The position numbers and the translations under genes are program-made. Source: Flammeovirgaceae bacterium (GTDB taxonomy: Bacteria; Bacteroidota; Bacteroidia; Cytophagales; Cyclobacteriaceae). From it: a stretch of 64,000 nt of DNA. The first letter of the stretch is position 1. Each line of letters starts with the position of its first letter. The notes under the pieces were generated by a model. That model saw only the letters and a list, made by a program, of their open reading frames with translations. It ran no database searches and had not been told where the DNA came from. Where the stretch lies: the NCBI GenBank assembly GCA_021298015.1, contig JAJTGY010000015.1:50646-114645 (forward strand), read 5' to 3'. Shown here piece by piece: positions 44,526-52,765 of this stretch.

Positions 44526-44792
44526 ATGACAAGCCCACGAGTTTCCCCCGCCCACCGCTGTTCGGTTTTTTTGAACCGCATTTTCTACGGCATCAGTGTG
44601 CTGCTGTGCCTGTATTTTTTGATTGCCAACCGAGACTATGGTGCAGCGGCATCAAACATGGGTATCGCATTGATCTTTGATCCGTTCGAGCAATCGGTTG
44701 CCTGGCAAAACCGCCCATTTTACCAATGGATGTGGTTGATCGCGCACATTGCAGTAATAGGCGGCTTGCTTGCGGTATTGGCGTTACGCTGA
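44526..44792 (+). CDS. Small membrane protein of unknown function
   Basis: An 88-residue protein with two membrane helices (FYGISVLLCLYFLIAN and MWLIAHIAVIGGLLAVLALR) and a loop DYGAAASNMGIALIFDPFEQSVAWQNRPFYQW. The frame opens at TTG 44466, but ATG 44526 is the more natural start. I do not recognise the family. Confidence 0.65.
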   Translation: MTSPRVSPAHRCSVFLNRIFYGISVLLCLYFLIANRDYGAAASNMGIALIFDPFEQSVAWQNRPFYQWMWLIAHIAVIGGLLAVLALR

Positions 44793-44882
44793 GTGCCGCA
44801 GTACATGCAGCGACTACTGACGGAGGCAGATTTCAATACTTCCTCTGCAACGAAAATAGTCGGTTTCTTTTTTTGGGGTTTA

Positions 44883-44896
44883 TTGATTTTTGTCAA
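44883..44896. promoter_or_regulatory. FNR-type inverted repeat (TTGATTTTTGTCAA) before the Crp/Fnr gene
   Basis: A near-perfect FNR half-site pair TTGAT-N4-GTCAA (one base off the TTGAT-N4-ATCAA consensus). Its centre is 34 bp upstream of the centre of a CATTTTTG box at 44920-44927, which lies 5 nt before the ATG of the regulator gene. This is the class II activator position near -41.5. The same sequence and spacing recur at 45669-45682. Confidence 0.65.
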
Positions 44897-44931
44897 GAAT
44901 TTGTGACGGTGAGTTGCCCCATTTTTGACCC

Positions 44932-45525
44932 ATGACAAAAGAAGATGCCATCGCTGCCATGAGAAACTTTATGGCTGAATGTGTACCCTTTAGCAAAGGG
45001 GAGTGGGATCGGGTACAGCCACTTCACGAAGTAAAGATCCTTGAAAAAAACGAGTTGCTGCTCAGGCAGGGAGAAATCTGCACTACACTCGCCTTTGTGG
45101 TGAGCGGGGCGTTGTGCCAATTTCGCACGGAAGATGTGGATCCTTACGCATACGACTTCTCCTTTGAAGCAGACTATGCCGTAGACTTTGCCAGCTTTGC
45201 GGGCCAAAAACCTTCCACCATTGGTATCCGTGCACTTCGCACGTCAGTGCTTGTTTGCATATCGAAAAAAAATCTGGATGCCGCGTATAAGGTGTCGCCT
45301 GCCTTTCAGGAATTTGGCCGACTGATGGCAGAGCGTGCGTTGGTGTATGACGATGACCGCGTCAAAAGCCTGTTGTACGACACCCCGGAAGAACGCTACC
45401 TCAACCTGATGGAACGCGACCCGGAGCTCTTGCAGGAAATACCGCTTTACTCCATTGCTTCCTACCTGGGCATCCGCCCCGAGTCACTCAGCCGCGTGAG
45501 GGCCAACCTGAACAAAAAGAAATAG
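44932..45525 (+). CDS. Crp/Fnr family transcriptional regulator
   Basis: A 197-residue CRP-fold regulator. N-terminal cyclic-nucleotide-binding-like domain: HEVKILEKNELLLRQGEICTTLAFVVSGALCQFRTEDVDPYAYDFSFEADYAVDFASFAG. C-terminal helix-turn-helix: EIPLYSIASYLGIRPESLSRVRANL. The recognition helix has E--SR (ESLSR), the residues that in FNR read TTGA half-sites, which fits the TTGATTTTTGTCAA site before its own gene. It lacks the clustered N-terminal cysteines of oxygen-sensing FNR, so the signal is unknown. It is probably autoregulated and controls the DUF2141 gene. Confidence 0.9.
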   Translation: MTKEDAIAAMRNFMAECVPFSKGEWDRVQPLHEVKILEKNELLLRQGEICTTLAFVVSGALCQFRTEDVDPYAYDFSFEADYAVDFASFAGQKPSTIGIRALRTSVLVCISKKNLDAAYKVSPAFQEFGRLMAERALVYDDDRVKSLLYDTPEERYLNLMERDPELLQEIPLYSIASYLGIRPESLSRVRANLNKKK

Positions 45526-45530
45526 AGGCC

Positions 45531-45656
45531 ATCTCAAAATTAACTTTCAATTGTCGGACTGCGTCTAAACAGTGTCGGACTGTCGAAGGCTGTGCAGTGC
45601 TAAACCCCGGTTTCGACTAGCTCAACGTGACCTAGGGAAGTGTTTTTGAAATGACT
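45531..45656. repeat. Possible second MITE-like repeat
   Basis: The ends 45531-45550 and 45637-45656 are imperfect inverted copies (shared CAT-TCAAAA and ACTT blocks) enclosing about 86 bp, which includes GTCGAA and TTCGAC arms and two close copies of GTGTCGGACTG-like text. The match is weaker than in the 22 kb element. The region lies between the Crp/Fnr gene and the FNR-type site of the DUF2141 gene. Confidence 0.3.
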
Positions 45657-45668
45657 TCTACATACTTC

Positions 45669-45682
45669 TTGATTTTTGTCAA
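45669..45682. promoter_or_regulatory. FNR-type inverted repeat before the DUF2141 gene
   Basis: Identical 14-mer to the site at 44883-44896. It is again centred 34 bp before the centre of a CACTTTTG box (45706-45713), with the gene start at ATG 45737. The GTG at 45683, directly next to this site, is therefore unlikely to be the gene start. Confidence 0.65.
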
Positions 45683-45736
45683 GTGATGGATTTGCATGCC
45701 AACGTCACTTTTGTGCAAACAAAAAACAAAAATGTT

Positions 45737-46171
45737 ATGAAAAAAATATTCAAAATTTGTGGTGCGCTGGCCTTGTTGTCAGCCGGCTCAATCTCTTACG
45801 CGCAGCAGGTTTCCGTCACCCTCACTGTTGACCAGGTGCCCGATGCAAAATCCAAAATTTACGTGGGCTTTTATGAAGCCAAAAATGATTTTCCAAAACA
45901 CGGCAAACATGCATTCCGCAAAGTGATTGAGCCAAACGGCACTTCTTCAGTAACGAAAACGTGGACAGTGCCCGCAGGGGAATATGCCCTGGCCGTGTAC
46001 CAAGACCTCAACAACAATGATCACCTCGAAACCGGTCTTTTCGGTATTCCGAAGGAACCGTTTGGACTGTCAACCAACCTGAAAGCAGGGTTGTTCAATT
46101 TGCCGACATTTAAAAAATGCCGTGTGGACGTAAAAGAAGGGTCACAATTCACCATTCGCTTACGCAAGTAA
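45737..46171 (+). CDS. Secreted DUF2141 family protein
   Basis: A 144-residue exported protein (signal KIFKICGALALLSAGSISYAQ) with the DUF2141 beta-sandwich pattern: VTLTVDQVPDAKSKIYVGFYEAKNDFPKHGKHAFRKV, EYALAVYQDLNNNDHLETGLFGIPKEPFGLSTNLK, and FKKCRVDVKEGSQFTIRLRK. The family is common in Bacteroidota envelopes, without a known activity. The open frame reaches GTG 45683, but ATG 45737 gives the signal peptide. It is likely activated by the Crp/Fnr regulator encoded next door. Confidence 0.85.
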   Translation: MKKIFKICGALALLSAGSISYAQQVSVTLTVDQVPDAKSKIYVGFYEAKNDFPKHGKHAFRKVIEPNGTSSVTKTWTVPAGEYALAVYQDLNNNDHLETGLFGIPKEPFGLSTNLKAGLFNLPTFKKCRVDVKEGSQFTIRLRK

Positions 46172-46244
46172 CGGTCAAGTGAGCCCAGCTTTTTTTGCAT
46201 CGGTCACCTGTGCGATTGAAGTTCATCTGGATTGTTTGAAAACA

Positions 46245-46273
46245 AAGAGGCTGTCTCGAAAGAGCAGCCTCTT
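46245..46273. terminator. Intergenic hairpin, likely bidirectional terminator
   Basis: Arms AAGAGGCTG (46245-46253) and CAGCCTCTT (46265-46273) pair over 9 bp with a short loop that can partly pair. It lies between the stops of the convergent DUF2141 gene and the broken thioredoxin gene. A second small hairpin (CCCGC/GCGGG) follows at 46280-46293. There is a short T/A-rich stretch on both sides but no long T-run. Confidence 0.5.
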
Positions 46274-46434
46274 ATTATTCCCGCTCATGCGGGATTGCGG
46301 GTCGTGTATCGGATATCAATCTGTCGTCACACTATTTTGCAAAACAGTTTAGTCGAGCTACTACGTGCCGGGGACCGCAAGATTTGTTTATCTGCCCATC
46401 AAAGCTGATCAAAGTGGTTGGCGCTGGTAACGCT

Positions 46435-47256
46435 TCACTGCTTTCTTAGTTTCTCAAGCTGCTCCTTTGCATTTGTACTCTGCGGATCCAGTTGAAGAAC
46501 ATATTCATACATTTCGATCGCCCTTTCTTTTTGATTGGCTTTTGCATACGCCTCGCCCAGGCTGTCCCAGCAGTTCGCTGAATCCGGGTAGAGGCTCGCG
46601 TTGATCCGCAATACTACAATCGACTCCTGCAAGCTCTCTGGGCCATCAGCACATAGCCGCAGCCGTTGAGTTCGGATTCGCTGTTGGAAACAGGTTTCAG
46701 CTGTGCGGCCAAACCGCGTACACTGATGTTGGGGTCTTGGAGAAGGCCGGTGGCCAAACACTGGTTGTTCTGGGAATACACCCGGTAATTCGGCACGTCT
46801 GTTTCCCTGTGGGCAACTTTGAATACATCGCGTTCAATCGATTCTACCGCAAAATCTACTATGCGGCTAACTTCATTTCCCTTCTCGTAAAAGATAAAAG
46901 TTGGAACGCGGTATACACCCAAACCCCTCTCTTCACGCCCGGGGCGCTTGTTTGTATACATCCAGCGAATCGTCCACTGCAATCAGTTGAGTGTTCGTTT
47001 CATTGAAAGAAGCGTCATGAAGTACTTTCATCATTCTGGGTACCTCGCGCTTGCTATTGCCACACCAGCTTCCAAAAACAATCTTCACGTCAAGCTCACC
47101 CAGATCAGACGCTTTGACTTTTTTCACGATGTCTTGGTTGGGTGCATACACTGCGTAGTTGGCGTTATACCATGATGCATACGGTTCTTTTTTTAGTTCA
47201 CCAATCGAACATTTGCCGAGCAACTTTGCATGGGTTCCTTGTGCACCCAAAAACAT
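46435..47256 (-). pseudogene. Thioredoxin-fold plus TPR protein, broken by two frameshifts
   Basis: Three overlapping frames together make one protein of about 273 residues. The N-terminal part has IVFGSWCGNSKREVPRM (a CxxS thioredoxin-like motif) and ends at QLIAVDDSLDVYKQAP. After an extra C in a CCCC run (about 46937-46941) the next frame continues with GREERGLGVYRVPTFIFYEKG and VSNSESELNGCGYVLMAQ. After one missing base (about 46640) the third frame continues with ESLQESIVVLRINASLYPDSANCWDSLGEAYAKANQKERAIEMYEYVLQLDPQ, a TPR. The two shifts cancel (822 nt is a multiple of three). No clear signal peptide is left. It follows the DoxX gene by 22 nt. Confidence 0.75.
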
Positions 47257-47278
47257 GGTATGCGATCAATTCAGTATA

Positions 47279-47680
47279 TTATTTCTTTTGGATAAGGCTA
47301 TCCAGTGAATACTTGCCCGGACCGGTGATGAGTAAGGCAAAATAAGATAACAAATACATTAAGGCATGTTCGCGATCAGCAAAAGGGTCCTCCCCGTGAA
47401 TGATAAACACGATGACCAGCATCAATATGATCAAAGGAACTAATGCCATGCGTGTGAATAGGCCAAAAACCAGAAAGATGGTACAGAATAACTCAGCAAA
47501 AACAGTTAGTGAGTATGAAAATGTTGACCCTACATGAAACGGGTCTGGCCATTCTTTACTATCCTCGGCAAAATGTACGAATTTCGACCAACCGTGCAAG
47601 AGCATAAGCGCACAGCAAATCCTTACTAACAATACTCCGGCATCAAATGACCACGGTTTTGCGGAAAGAAAATTTTTCAT
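47279..47680 (-). CDS. DoxX family membrane protein
   Basis: A 133-residue protein (from ATG 47680; ATG 47710 adds 10 residues) with four membrane helices and the DoxX pattern: PWSFDAGVLLVRICCALMLLHGWSKFVHF, STFSYSLTVFAELFCTIFLVFGLFTRMALVPLIILMLVIVFIIHGEDPF and HALMYLLSYFALLITGPGKYSLD. DoxX proteins take part in membrane redox or thiol stress. It is directly upstream of the broken thioredoxin-like gene, which fits a shared redox theme. Confidence 0.85.
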   Translation of the reverse strand: MKNFLSAKPWSFDAGVLLVRICCALMLLHGWSKFVHFAEDSKEWPDPFHVGSTFSYSLTVFAELFCTIFLVFGLFTRMALVPLIILMLVIVFIIHGEDPFADREHALMYLLSYFALLITGPGKYSLDSLIQKK

Positions 47681-47710
47681 CAGCAGTTTAACTTTCGAAC
47701 CAATCTCCAT

Positions 47711-48279
47711 TTTTTGAAGTGCTTATGTTGTTGCTTACTCTTCTCGTTTTTCAGCTTCCCCGTTTTGACCGAATGACACGTACGGACAACGCCAACAGTC
47801 TTTTCTCCTCGAAGCGCAAAAATGAGTGTAGTAAAAGCCGGTAATTGTTAACGATGTGTCAATAATTCTTAATTAATTGTTAAAGTATTTCGCATCTGAA
47901 CGATTAAAGCAATGCAAGGCTGGTTGTATTGTTTTGCGCTCACGTCTATTCCTGTGGCAGATAAAACGACCGATCACAATTCCAAATGCTTAATTACAAA
48001 TCGCACGAGGTAAGGCTTAGGACTTCTTACAGATACGCCAGTGAGCAAATTTGTGGTAATCAATCTTCTGCGGCAGGTAGAAATGAATCCCGCGAAGGAG
48101 TCGGGGTAAACCGGCACAGACAAGGCACTAAAGCACACTTGTATGCGATGCCGTGTATAAAACCCAAAGAGCATCTGTGGGTAGTTGTTTAACTTGTTTT
48201 TAACAAACATCGGTGCATCTACCCCCCGTTGATCCCCGTCTAAAGGGTGTGAATAAAACACTACTCTAACCCAATCTCT
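47711..48279. other. Gene-free stretch of about 570 bp
   Basis: No convincing open frame. The left part (about 47840-47890) is AT-rich and contains two direct copies of AATTGTTAA. The right part approaches the DUF5916 gene and holds no clear TAnnTTTG box. Regulatory or decayed sequence are both possible. Confidence 0.5.
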
Positions 48280-50553
48280 ATGCGGGTCGCTATACTCTAT
48301 TTGATGGTTGTCGGATTGTTGACCGGGCAGATACATGCACAAAATAAACCAGGCCTTGAGCTTGAGATCCGTAAAACATCCACAGCGATAAAACTGGATG
48401 GAGTGCTTGATGAATTATCCTGGACGTCCGCACAGGTGGCAAGTGGGTTCTTCATGAATTTCCCGTATGATACGGCCCTGGCACCTTTTCAGACAGAGGC
48501 CCGGCTCACATTCGATGAACATAATCTGTATGTATCTTTTGTATGCTATGACGATCAATCTCGCGATCTCATGCAATCCCTCAGGCGCGACTTTGACTTT
48601 GAGGATACGGATAACATCGGAATTTACCTCGGGCCGTATAATGACCGTATCAATGGTTTCTATTTTCGAATCACGCCTTACGGTGTACAGGCCGAGGGCC
48701 TTATAGCGGGTGGCGGGTCTGATGATGGAGGCTTTAGCGACAATTGGGATAACAAATGGTACTCGCACGTCACCCGCCAAAAAGATAAATGGATCGCAGA
48801 ACTGGCCATCCCGTTTAAAAGCTTTCGCTACAAAAATGATTTAAAGACATGGAATATCACTTTTTTACGATGGGACAGAAAGCGGAACCTGGTCTCCAGT
48901 TGGATCGCCACACCTATTCAATTTTTTGCTGCTTCGTTTGCATATTCAGGTAACCTGGTCTGGACAGAGCCAACCCCGCATCATGGCACCAATATATCAG
49001 TCATTCCGTATCTGGCAGGCGGACTTTCAGCAGACCGATTGGCAGATCCTTCCACCAATGCTGGCACCCTACAAGCCGGCTTTGATGCAAAAGTAGCCGT
49101 AACACCCTCTTTGAATCTGGACTTAACAGTTAATCCGGATTTCTCTCAGGTAGAAGTGGATCGGCAGGTGATCAACCTGACGCGTTTTGAGTTTCAGTTT
49201 CCGGAGCGAAGACAATTCTTTCTGGAAAACAATGACCTGTTCGAACGTATGGGTTTCCCCGAAGCCCGGCCTTTCTTCTCCCGCAGAATTGGGTTGGCAA
49301 CAGACACCAGCGGTAACGCCAGGCTGGTGCCAATTCTCTATGGCGCCAGGCTAAGTGGATCGATAACCAAAGATTGGAGAGTAAGCATCCTGAATATGCA
49401 GACCCGCGAAGAGCAGGCAATGGGATTACCTGCACAGAATTTTTCGGTGGCAGCCATTCAACGTAATTTTTGGAAACAATCGAACATCCAAATTTCGCTG
49501 GCAAATAAACAATCGCTGGGTATTACCGAGGCTGATACCCTGAAGTACTTCAATCCGTCCCTGTGGCGCAATAAAGAGATTAATGATAAGACCGTTTCTG
49601 CGTTGAACAAATACAACCGGGTATTAACGGTTGATCTGGAAAGTCGAAGTGCTGACAACAGTTGGCGCGCCAGTGCCTATGCCAGTACATCATTTGATGA
49701 GTTCAGCACCAAAGACAGAGCAACAGCTGGCGCTTTCTTAACACATACCAAGAGAAACTATCAGTTTTTCGCAGGCCATACAATCATCCAGAGAAACTAC
49801 AATGCAGAAATGGGTTTTGTGCCCTCGCTGAGGGTCTATCCGGGCATAGCCACCTCGTATGCAGGCGCCAGTGGAACGTTTTTTCCGAAAAGTAAAATGC
49901 TCGCCAACATGGGTCCTGCTTTTGACGTCAATATTGGAAATATCCCGGGTGGAGAAATCACTGATCGCTCGGCTAACTTTGGCTACTTTTTTGATTTTTT
50001 AAATACATCCAACGTATTCATCTCCTATGAATATACCTACCAATTGCTGACTAACTCATTCAACCCCATCGACAGCGACTTGTACACCACCTATAATCCC
50101 GGAGAGGAATACGATTGGCGAAACGTTTCGATAAGTTATCAGTCTGACCAACGTCCGCTGTTTCGATACTCGCTCGAAGTTAACTCGGGTGGTTTTTACA
50201 ACGGAAGAAACTTCAACGTCAATGGGCAATTGAGCTATCGGTATCAGCCGTTTGGAAGTCTGGCCGTTACTTTCGATTACAACGATCTAAAGTTACCCGA
50301 AAACTACGGAAAGGAAAAACTAATCCTGATCGGGCCACGCCTTGATCTAACATTTACAGACAATATCTTCTTAACTACTTTCATGCAGTACAACAACCTG
50401 GCGGAGAACATCAACCTAAATGCCCGATTCCAATGGAGATACAAGCCTGCTTCTGATTTCTTCATCGTTTACACCGAAAACTATTTTTCTGATACCTTAT
50501 TAAGTAGAAATCGCGCGCTGGTCTTTAAGTTTACCTACTGGCTGAATATTTAA
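48280..50553 (+). CDS. DUF5916 outer-membrane protein with a CBM9-like domain
   Basis: A 757-residue exported protein (signal VAILYLMVVGLLTGQIHA). Residues 25-230 are a CBM9-like beta-sandwich (IKLDGVLDELSWTSAQVASGFFMNFPYDTALAPFQTEARLTFDEHNLYVSFVCYDD). The rest is DUF5916, with the typical DLTVNPDFSQVEVDRQVINLTRFEFQFPERRQFFLENNDLF and many amphipathic beta-strands ending FKFTYWLNI, suggesting a beta-barrel in the outer membrane. The function is unknown; some family members sit beside TonB or protease genes. Confidence 0.88.
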   Translation: MRVAILYLMVVGLLTGQIHAQNKPGLELEIRKTSTAIKLDGVLDELSWTSAQVASGFFMNFPYDTALAPFQTEARLTFDEHNLYVSFVCYDDQSRDLMQSLRRDFDFEDTDNIGIYLGPYNDRINGFYFRITPYGVQAEGLIAGGGSDDGGFSDNWDNKWYSHVTRQKDKWIAELAIPFKSFRYKNDLKTWNITFLRWDRKRNLVSSWIATPIQFFAASFAYSGNLVWTEPTPHHGTNISVIPYLAGGLSADRLADPSTNAGTLQAGFDAKVAVTPSLNLDLTVNPDFSQVEVDRQVINLTRFEFQFPERRQFFLENNDLFERMGFPEARPFFSRRIGLATDTSGNARLVPILYGARLSGSITKDWRVSILNMQTREEQAMGLPAQNFSVAAIQRNFWKQSNIQISLANKQSLGITEADTLKYFNPSLWRNKEINDKTVSALNKYNRVLTVDLESRSADNSWRASAYASTSFDEFSTKDRATAGAFLTHTKRNYQFFAGHTIIQRNYNAEMGFVPSLRVYPGIATSYAGASGTFFPKSKMLANMGPAFDVNIGNIPGGEITDRSANFGYFFDFLNTSNVFISYEYTYQLLTNSFNPIDSDLYTTYNPGEEYDWRNVSISYQSDQRPLFRYSLEVNSGGFYNGRNFNVNGQLSYRYQPFGSLAVTFDYNDLKLPENYGKEKLILIGPRLDLTFTDNIFLTTFMQYNNLAENINLNARFQWRYKPASDFFIVYTENYFSDTLLSRNRALVFKFTYWLNI

Positions 50554-50663
50554 ATCGGGCGTTCCAGGTTAAATCAACGGCACCACCGCGCCAAAACAAA
50601 ACACGCAACCCGATCTCACTCGCCCCTGAACCACACCTGGCCACGGCATCAGCATGCGATCCG

Positions 50664-50783
50664 CTACGGAATCACCTTATTCAACTCCTGCCACAAGTTC
50701 TCCTGGAAGCTTAACGGAACAGAAGCAGTGTCGGGTGCATCGCCCATGCGGATCACCACCAGGCCCTTGCCGGGCACAACATC
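50664..50783 (-). pseudogene. C-terminal remnant of a serine hydrolase (beta-lactamase family)
   Basis: On the minus strand an open frame ends at TAG 50664-50666 and reads HDVVPGKGLVVIRMGDAPD and VPLSFQENLWQELNKVIP. This matches the C-terminal end of the class C beta-lactamase-like serine hydrolases common in this phylum. The rest of the gene is missing; the plus-strand gene at 50784 occupies the expected position. It is a decayed leftover, not a functional gene. Confidence 0.55.
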
Positions 50784-51326
50784 ATGAACATTAACCCGGA
50801 AAGCTATCTGGCTCCCACAACGGCAAGAAGTAACCCCCGACCTGTATCCTACGAAGGTAGGTTGGAACGGCCGGTTCAGTACCTGGTCCGGGTAGATTTA
50901 TCCCGTCTCAACCCGATTGATCAAAGCAAGTTTGACGAGATTCAGAACGAAGTCCTGGCCGATGGAAATGTGAGGATCGACCAACACGGTATGCGCTATA
51001 CCTTTGCCTTTGAGTATCCAACGCCTGCCTTTAATTTTATTCGCCAACTGCTCAGTTCATTGCCACCCGTTACCGAGAGCAATTCGTGGCGTGTGACGAT
51101 CCATGCCGGCCCCCTGAGCCGTAATTCGTTTAATCCGTGCGAGACGCTTCACCGGCTGGATCGGTTAGAGGAATTTGCGCCCCCCGGGCAGTTGTATGCG
51201 CTGTTCCCGTTTGCAGCTTTGCTGGCGCTGGAAACCCGGTGGTTCGATGTGATCTTTGCAGGTGCCATTACCGGCACCAGCTCCGAGGATGAAACCGTTT
51301 TCCAAATCGTGCTCAAAAAGGAGTAG
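50784..51326 (+). CDS. Hypothetical protein of unknown family
   Basis: A 180-residue cytosolic-looking protein without signal or membrane segments. Residues 30-110 (RPVQYLVRVDLSRLNPIDQSKFDEIQNEVLADGNVRIDQHGMRYTFAFEYPTPAFNFIRQLLSSL) suggest an alternating beta/alpha fold. C-terminal RWFDVIFAGAITGTSSEDETVFQIVLKKE ends with a charged strand. I do not recognise a family. It lies across a remnant of a serine hydrolase, so it may be a recent arrival. Confidence 0.6.
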   Translation: MNINPESYLAPTTARSNPRPVSYEGRLERPVQYLVRVDLSRLNPIDQSKFDEIQNEVLADGNVRIDQHGMRYTFAFEYPTPAFNFIRQLLSSLPPVTESNSWRVTIHAGPLSRNSFNPCETLHRLDRLEEFAPPGQLYALFPFAALLALETRWFDVIFAGAITGTSSEDETVFQIVLKKE

Positions 51327-51332
51327 CCACCC

Positions 51333-52757
51333 CTATTTGGTAATGGTGATCTGATCAATCACTTGATTTCGGGAATCTAACTGGCGCAGTTGCAGTTTTT
51401 TTCCAGCTGTTTCGATCAGGGTGAACGAGTGTATGTCCGAGACCATTTTTACCGTAAAGGGTACCCAGTTTTCCTGCGGCTCATGTTTCCACATAAAGGG
51501 CTTGGCACTCATCTCCTTATCATAGAGGGCCGCACCCCCCGCACCCGTTACGATGTAAATAATACCCTTGGGTTTTGTCTTGGTGACGCCATCAAACTCC
51601 TGGTCAAGCGTGAATTTTCCGTCCACCCTTCCTTCTTTTGAAATCACATACTGCATTCCCGTTGAATCTTTCTTTGGCTCAAATGTAAGCGGGAAGGTGC
51701 GTTGGTAATTGTGAACGTGGCCGGTTAACACCATGTCAACACCCAGTTGTTCCAGCACCGGTGAAAGCAGGCGCATCAGCTGATAATCGTAGTGCGCCTT
51801 GCTCGAATTAAAACCCGGGTGATGGTAGGAGACAATCTTCCAATCTGCTTTGCTGTTGCGCAAATCGTTGGCCAGCCAATCGATAACAGTCGGATCCAGC
51901 GGGTTGACGTACGAATTGGCATCAAGACAGGCAATGTGAACGTTTCCGTGATCAAACGAAAAATGAGTCATGCGCGGAAACCGCGGCTGCGTGCTTTTCT
52001 TAAACGCCTCGACCTGTGCCGGTGAGCCTTTTACTTCGATGGTTGCCTGAGGTATGGCTCCATTCAGGGGCAGATCGTTATAGTAGAAATAAGCCAGGCC
52101 ATCAGGGAATTTGGCGAGATCAGCACTGTAGATGTCATGATTGCCCACCAGCATGTAGAACGGTATGTTCTTCATGATCGGTGAACCCACCGAACTGTCG
52201 GATCGGGCGGCTGTGTAGTACGGAAAAAAGTTTCTGCGGTATTCCTGTTCGCGCCCATTGTTGTACACAATATCACCGGTCACCAGCACAAAGTCCGGTT
52301 TTTGTTCATTCACCAGCCACGAAATTTTTGCTTGCTGTGGAGACCTCGCCCCGCAATCGCCAAACACGGCAAACCGGGTTTCGGGTTTTCGGGTGCGTGT
52401 GCGAAACGTGGCGGTACCGACAACTGTACCATTCTGAAGAACCCGGTAAACATAATCCTCATCAAACTTAAGCTTGCCCAGCTGACTCCGGTAAAGCAAC
52501 GTGGTTTTCTGATTGAGTTTAAGCGGGGTAACCGTGACTTTGCTGCGGCTGATTTTTTTGGCTTGCTCGAATTGAGTGCCTGTGGTGTATTCGACCACAA
52601 ACGTGCCGGGCACGCTGTCCGTTTGCCAGATCAAAACTTTTCCCTCACTCGTCAGGGCCGGATAATTGCCGGGTTGTAAGTAAGGCGGCACCAACACTTG
52701 TTGGGCAAAAGCAGCCGAAGCTGCCAGCAGCAAAGCGATTGTTCCCTTCACGTTCAT
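51333..52757 (-). CDS. Purple acid phosphatase-like metallophosphoesterase
   Basis: A 474-residue exported enzyme (signal VKGTIALLLAASAAFA). The N-terminal fibronectin-like domain (about 20-125) precedes a calcineurin-type domain with the metal-ligand motifs FAVFGDCG, VLVTGDIVYNNG, MLVGNHDIY, VSYHHPGFNSS and VLTGHVHNYQRTFPL. It would hydrolyse phosphomonoesters outside the inner membrane. It follows the CotH-like gene after 8 nt and ends an operon led by DUF4956. Confidence 0.9.
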   Translation of the reverse strand: MNVKGTIALLLAASAAFAQQVLVPPYLQPGNYPALTSEGKVLIWQTDSVPGTFVVEYTTGTQFEQAKKISRSKVTVTPLKLNQKTTLLYRSQLGKLKFDEDYVYRVLQNGTVVGTATFRTRTRKPETRFAVFGDCGARSPQQAKISWLVNEQKPDFVLVTGDIVYNNGREQEYRRNFFPYYTAARSDSSVGSPIMKNIPFYMLVGNHDIYSADLAKFPDGLAYFYYNDLPLNGAIPQATIEVKGSPAQVEAFKKSTQPRFPRMTHFSFDHGNVHIACLDANSYVNPLDPTVIDWLANDLRNSKADWKIVSYHHPGFNSSKAHYDYQLMRLLSPVLEQLGVDMVLTGHVHNYQRTFPLTFEPKKDSTGMQYVISKEGRVDGKFTLDQEFDGVTKTKPKGIIYIVTGAGGAALYDKEMSAKPFMWKHEPQENWVPFTVKMVSDIHSFTLIETAGKKLQLRQLDSRNQVIDQITITK

Positions 52758-52765
52758 GATATCAA

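Noticed and set aside
47974..48342. A 122-aa minus-strand open frame over the gap before the DUF5916 gene
   Set aside because: Its start lies inside the DUF5916 coding sequence and the translation has no recognisable fold, signal peptide or promoter; it is most likely a chance frame.
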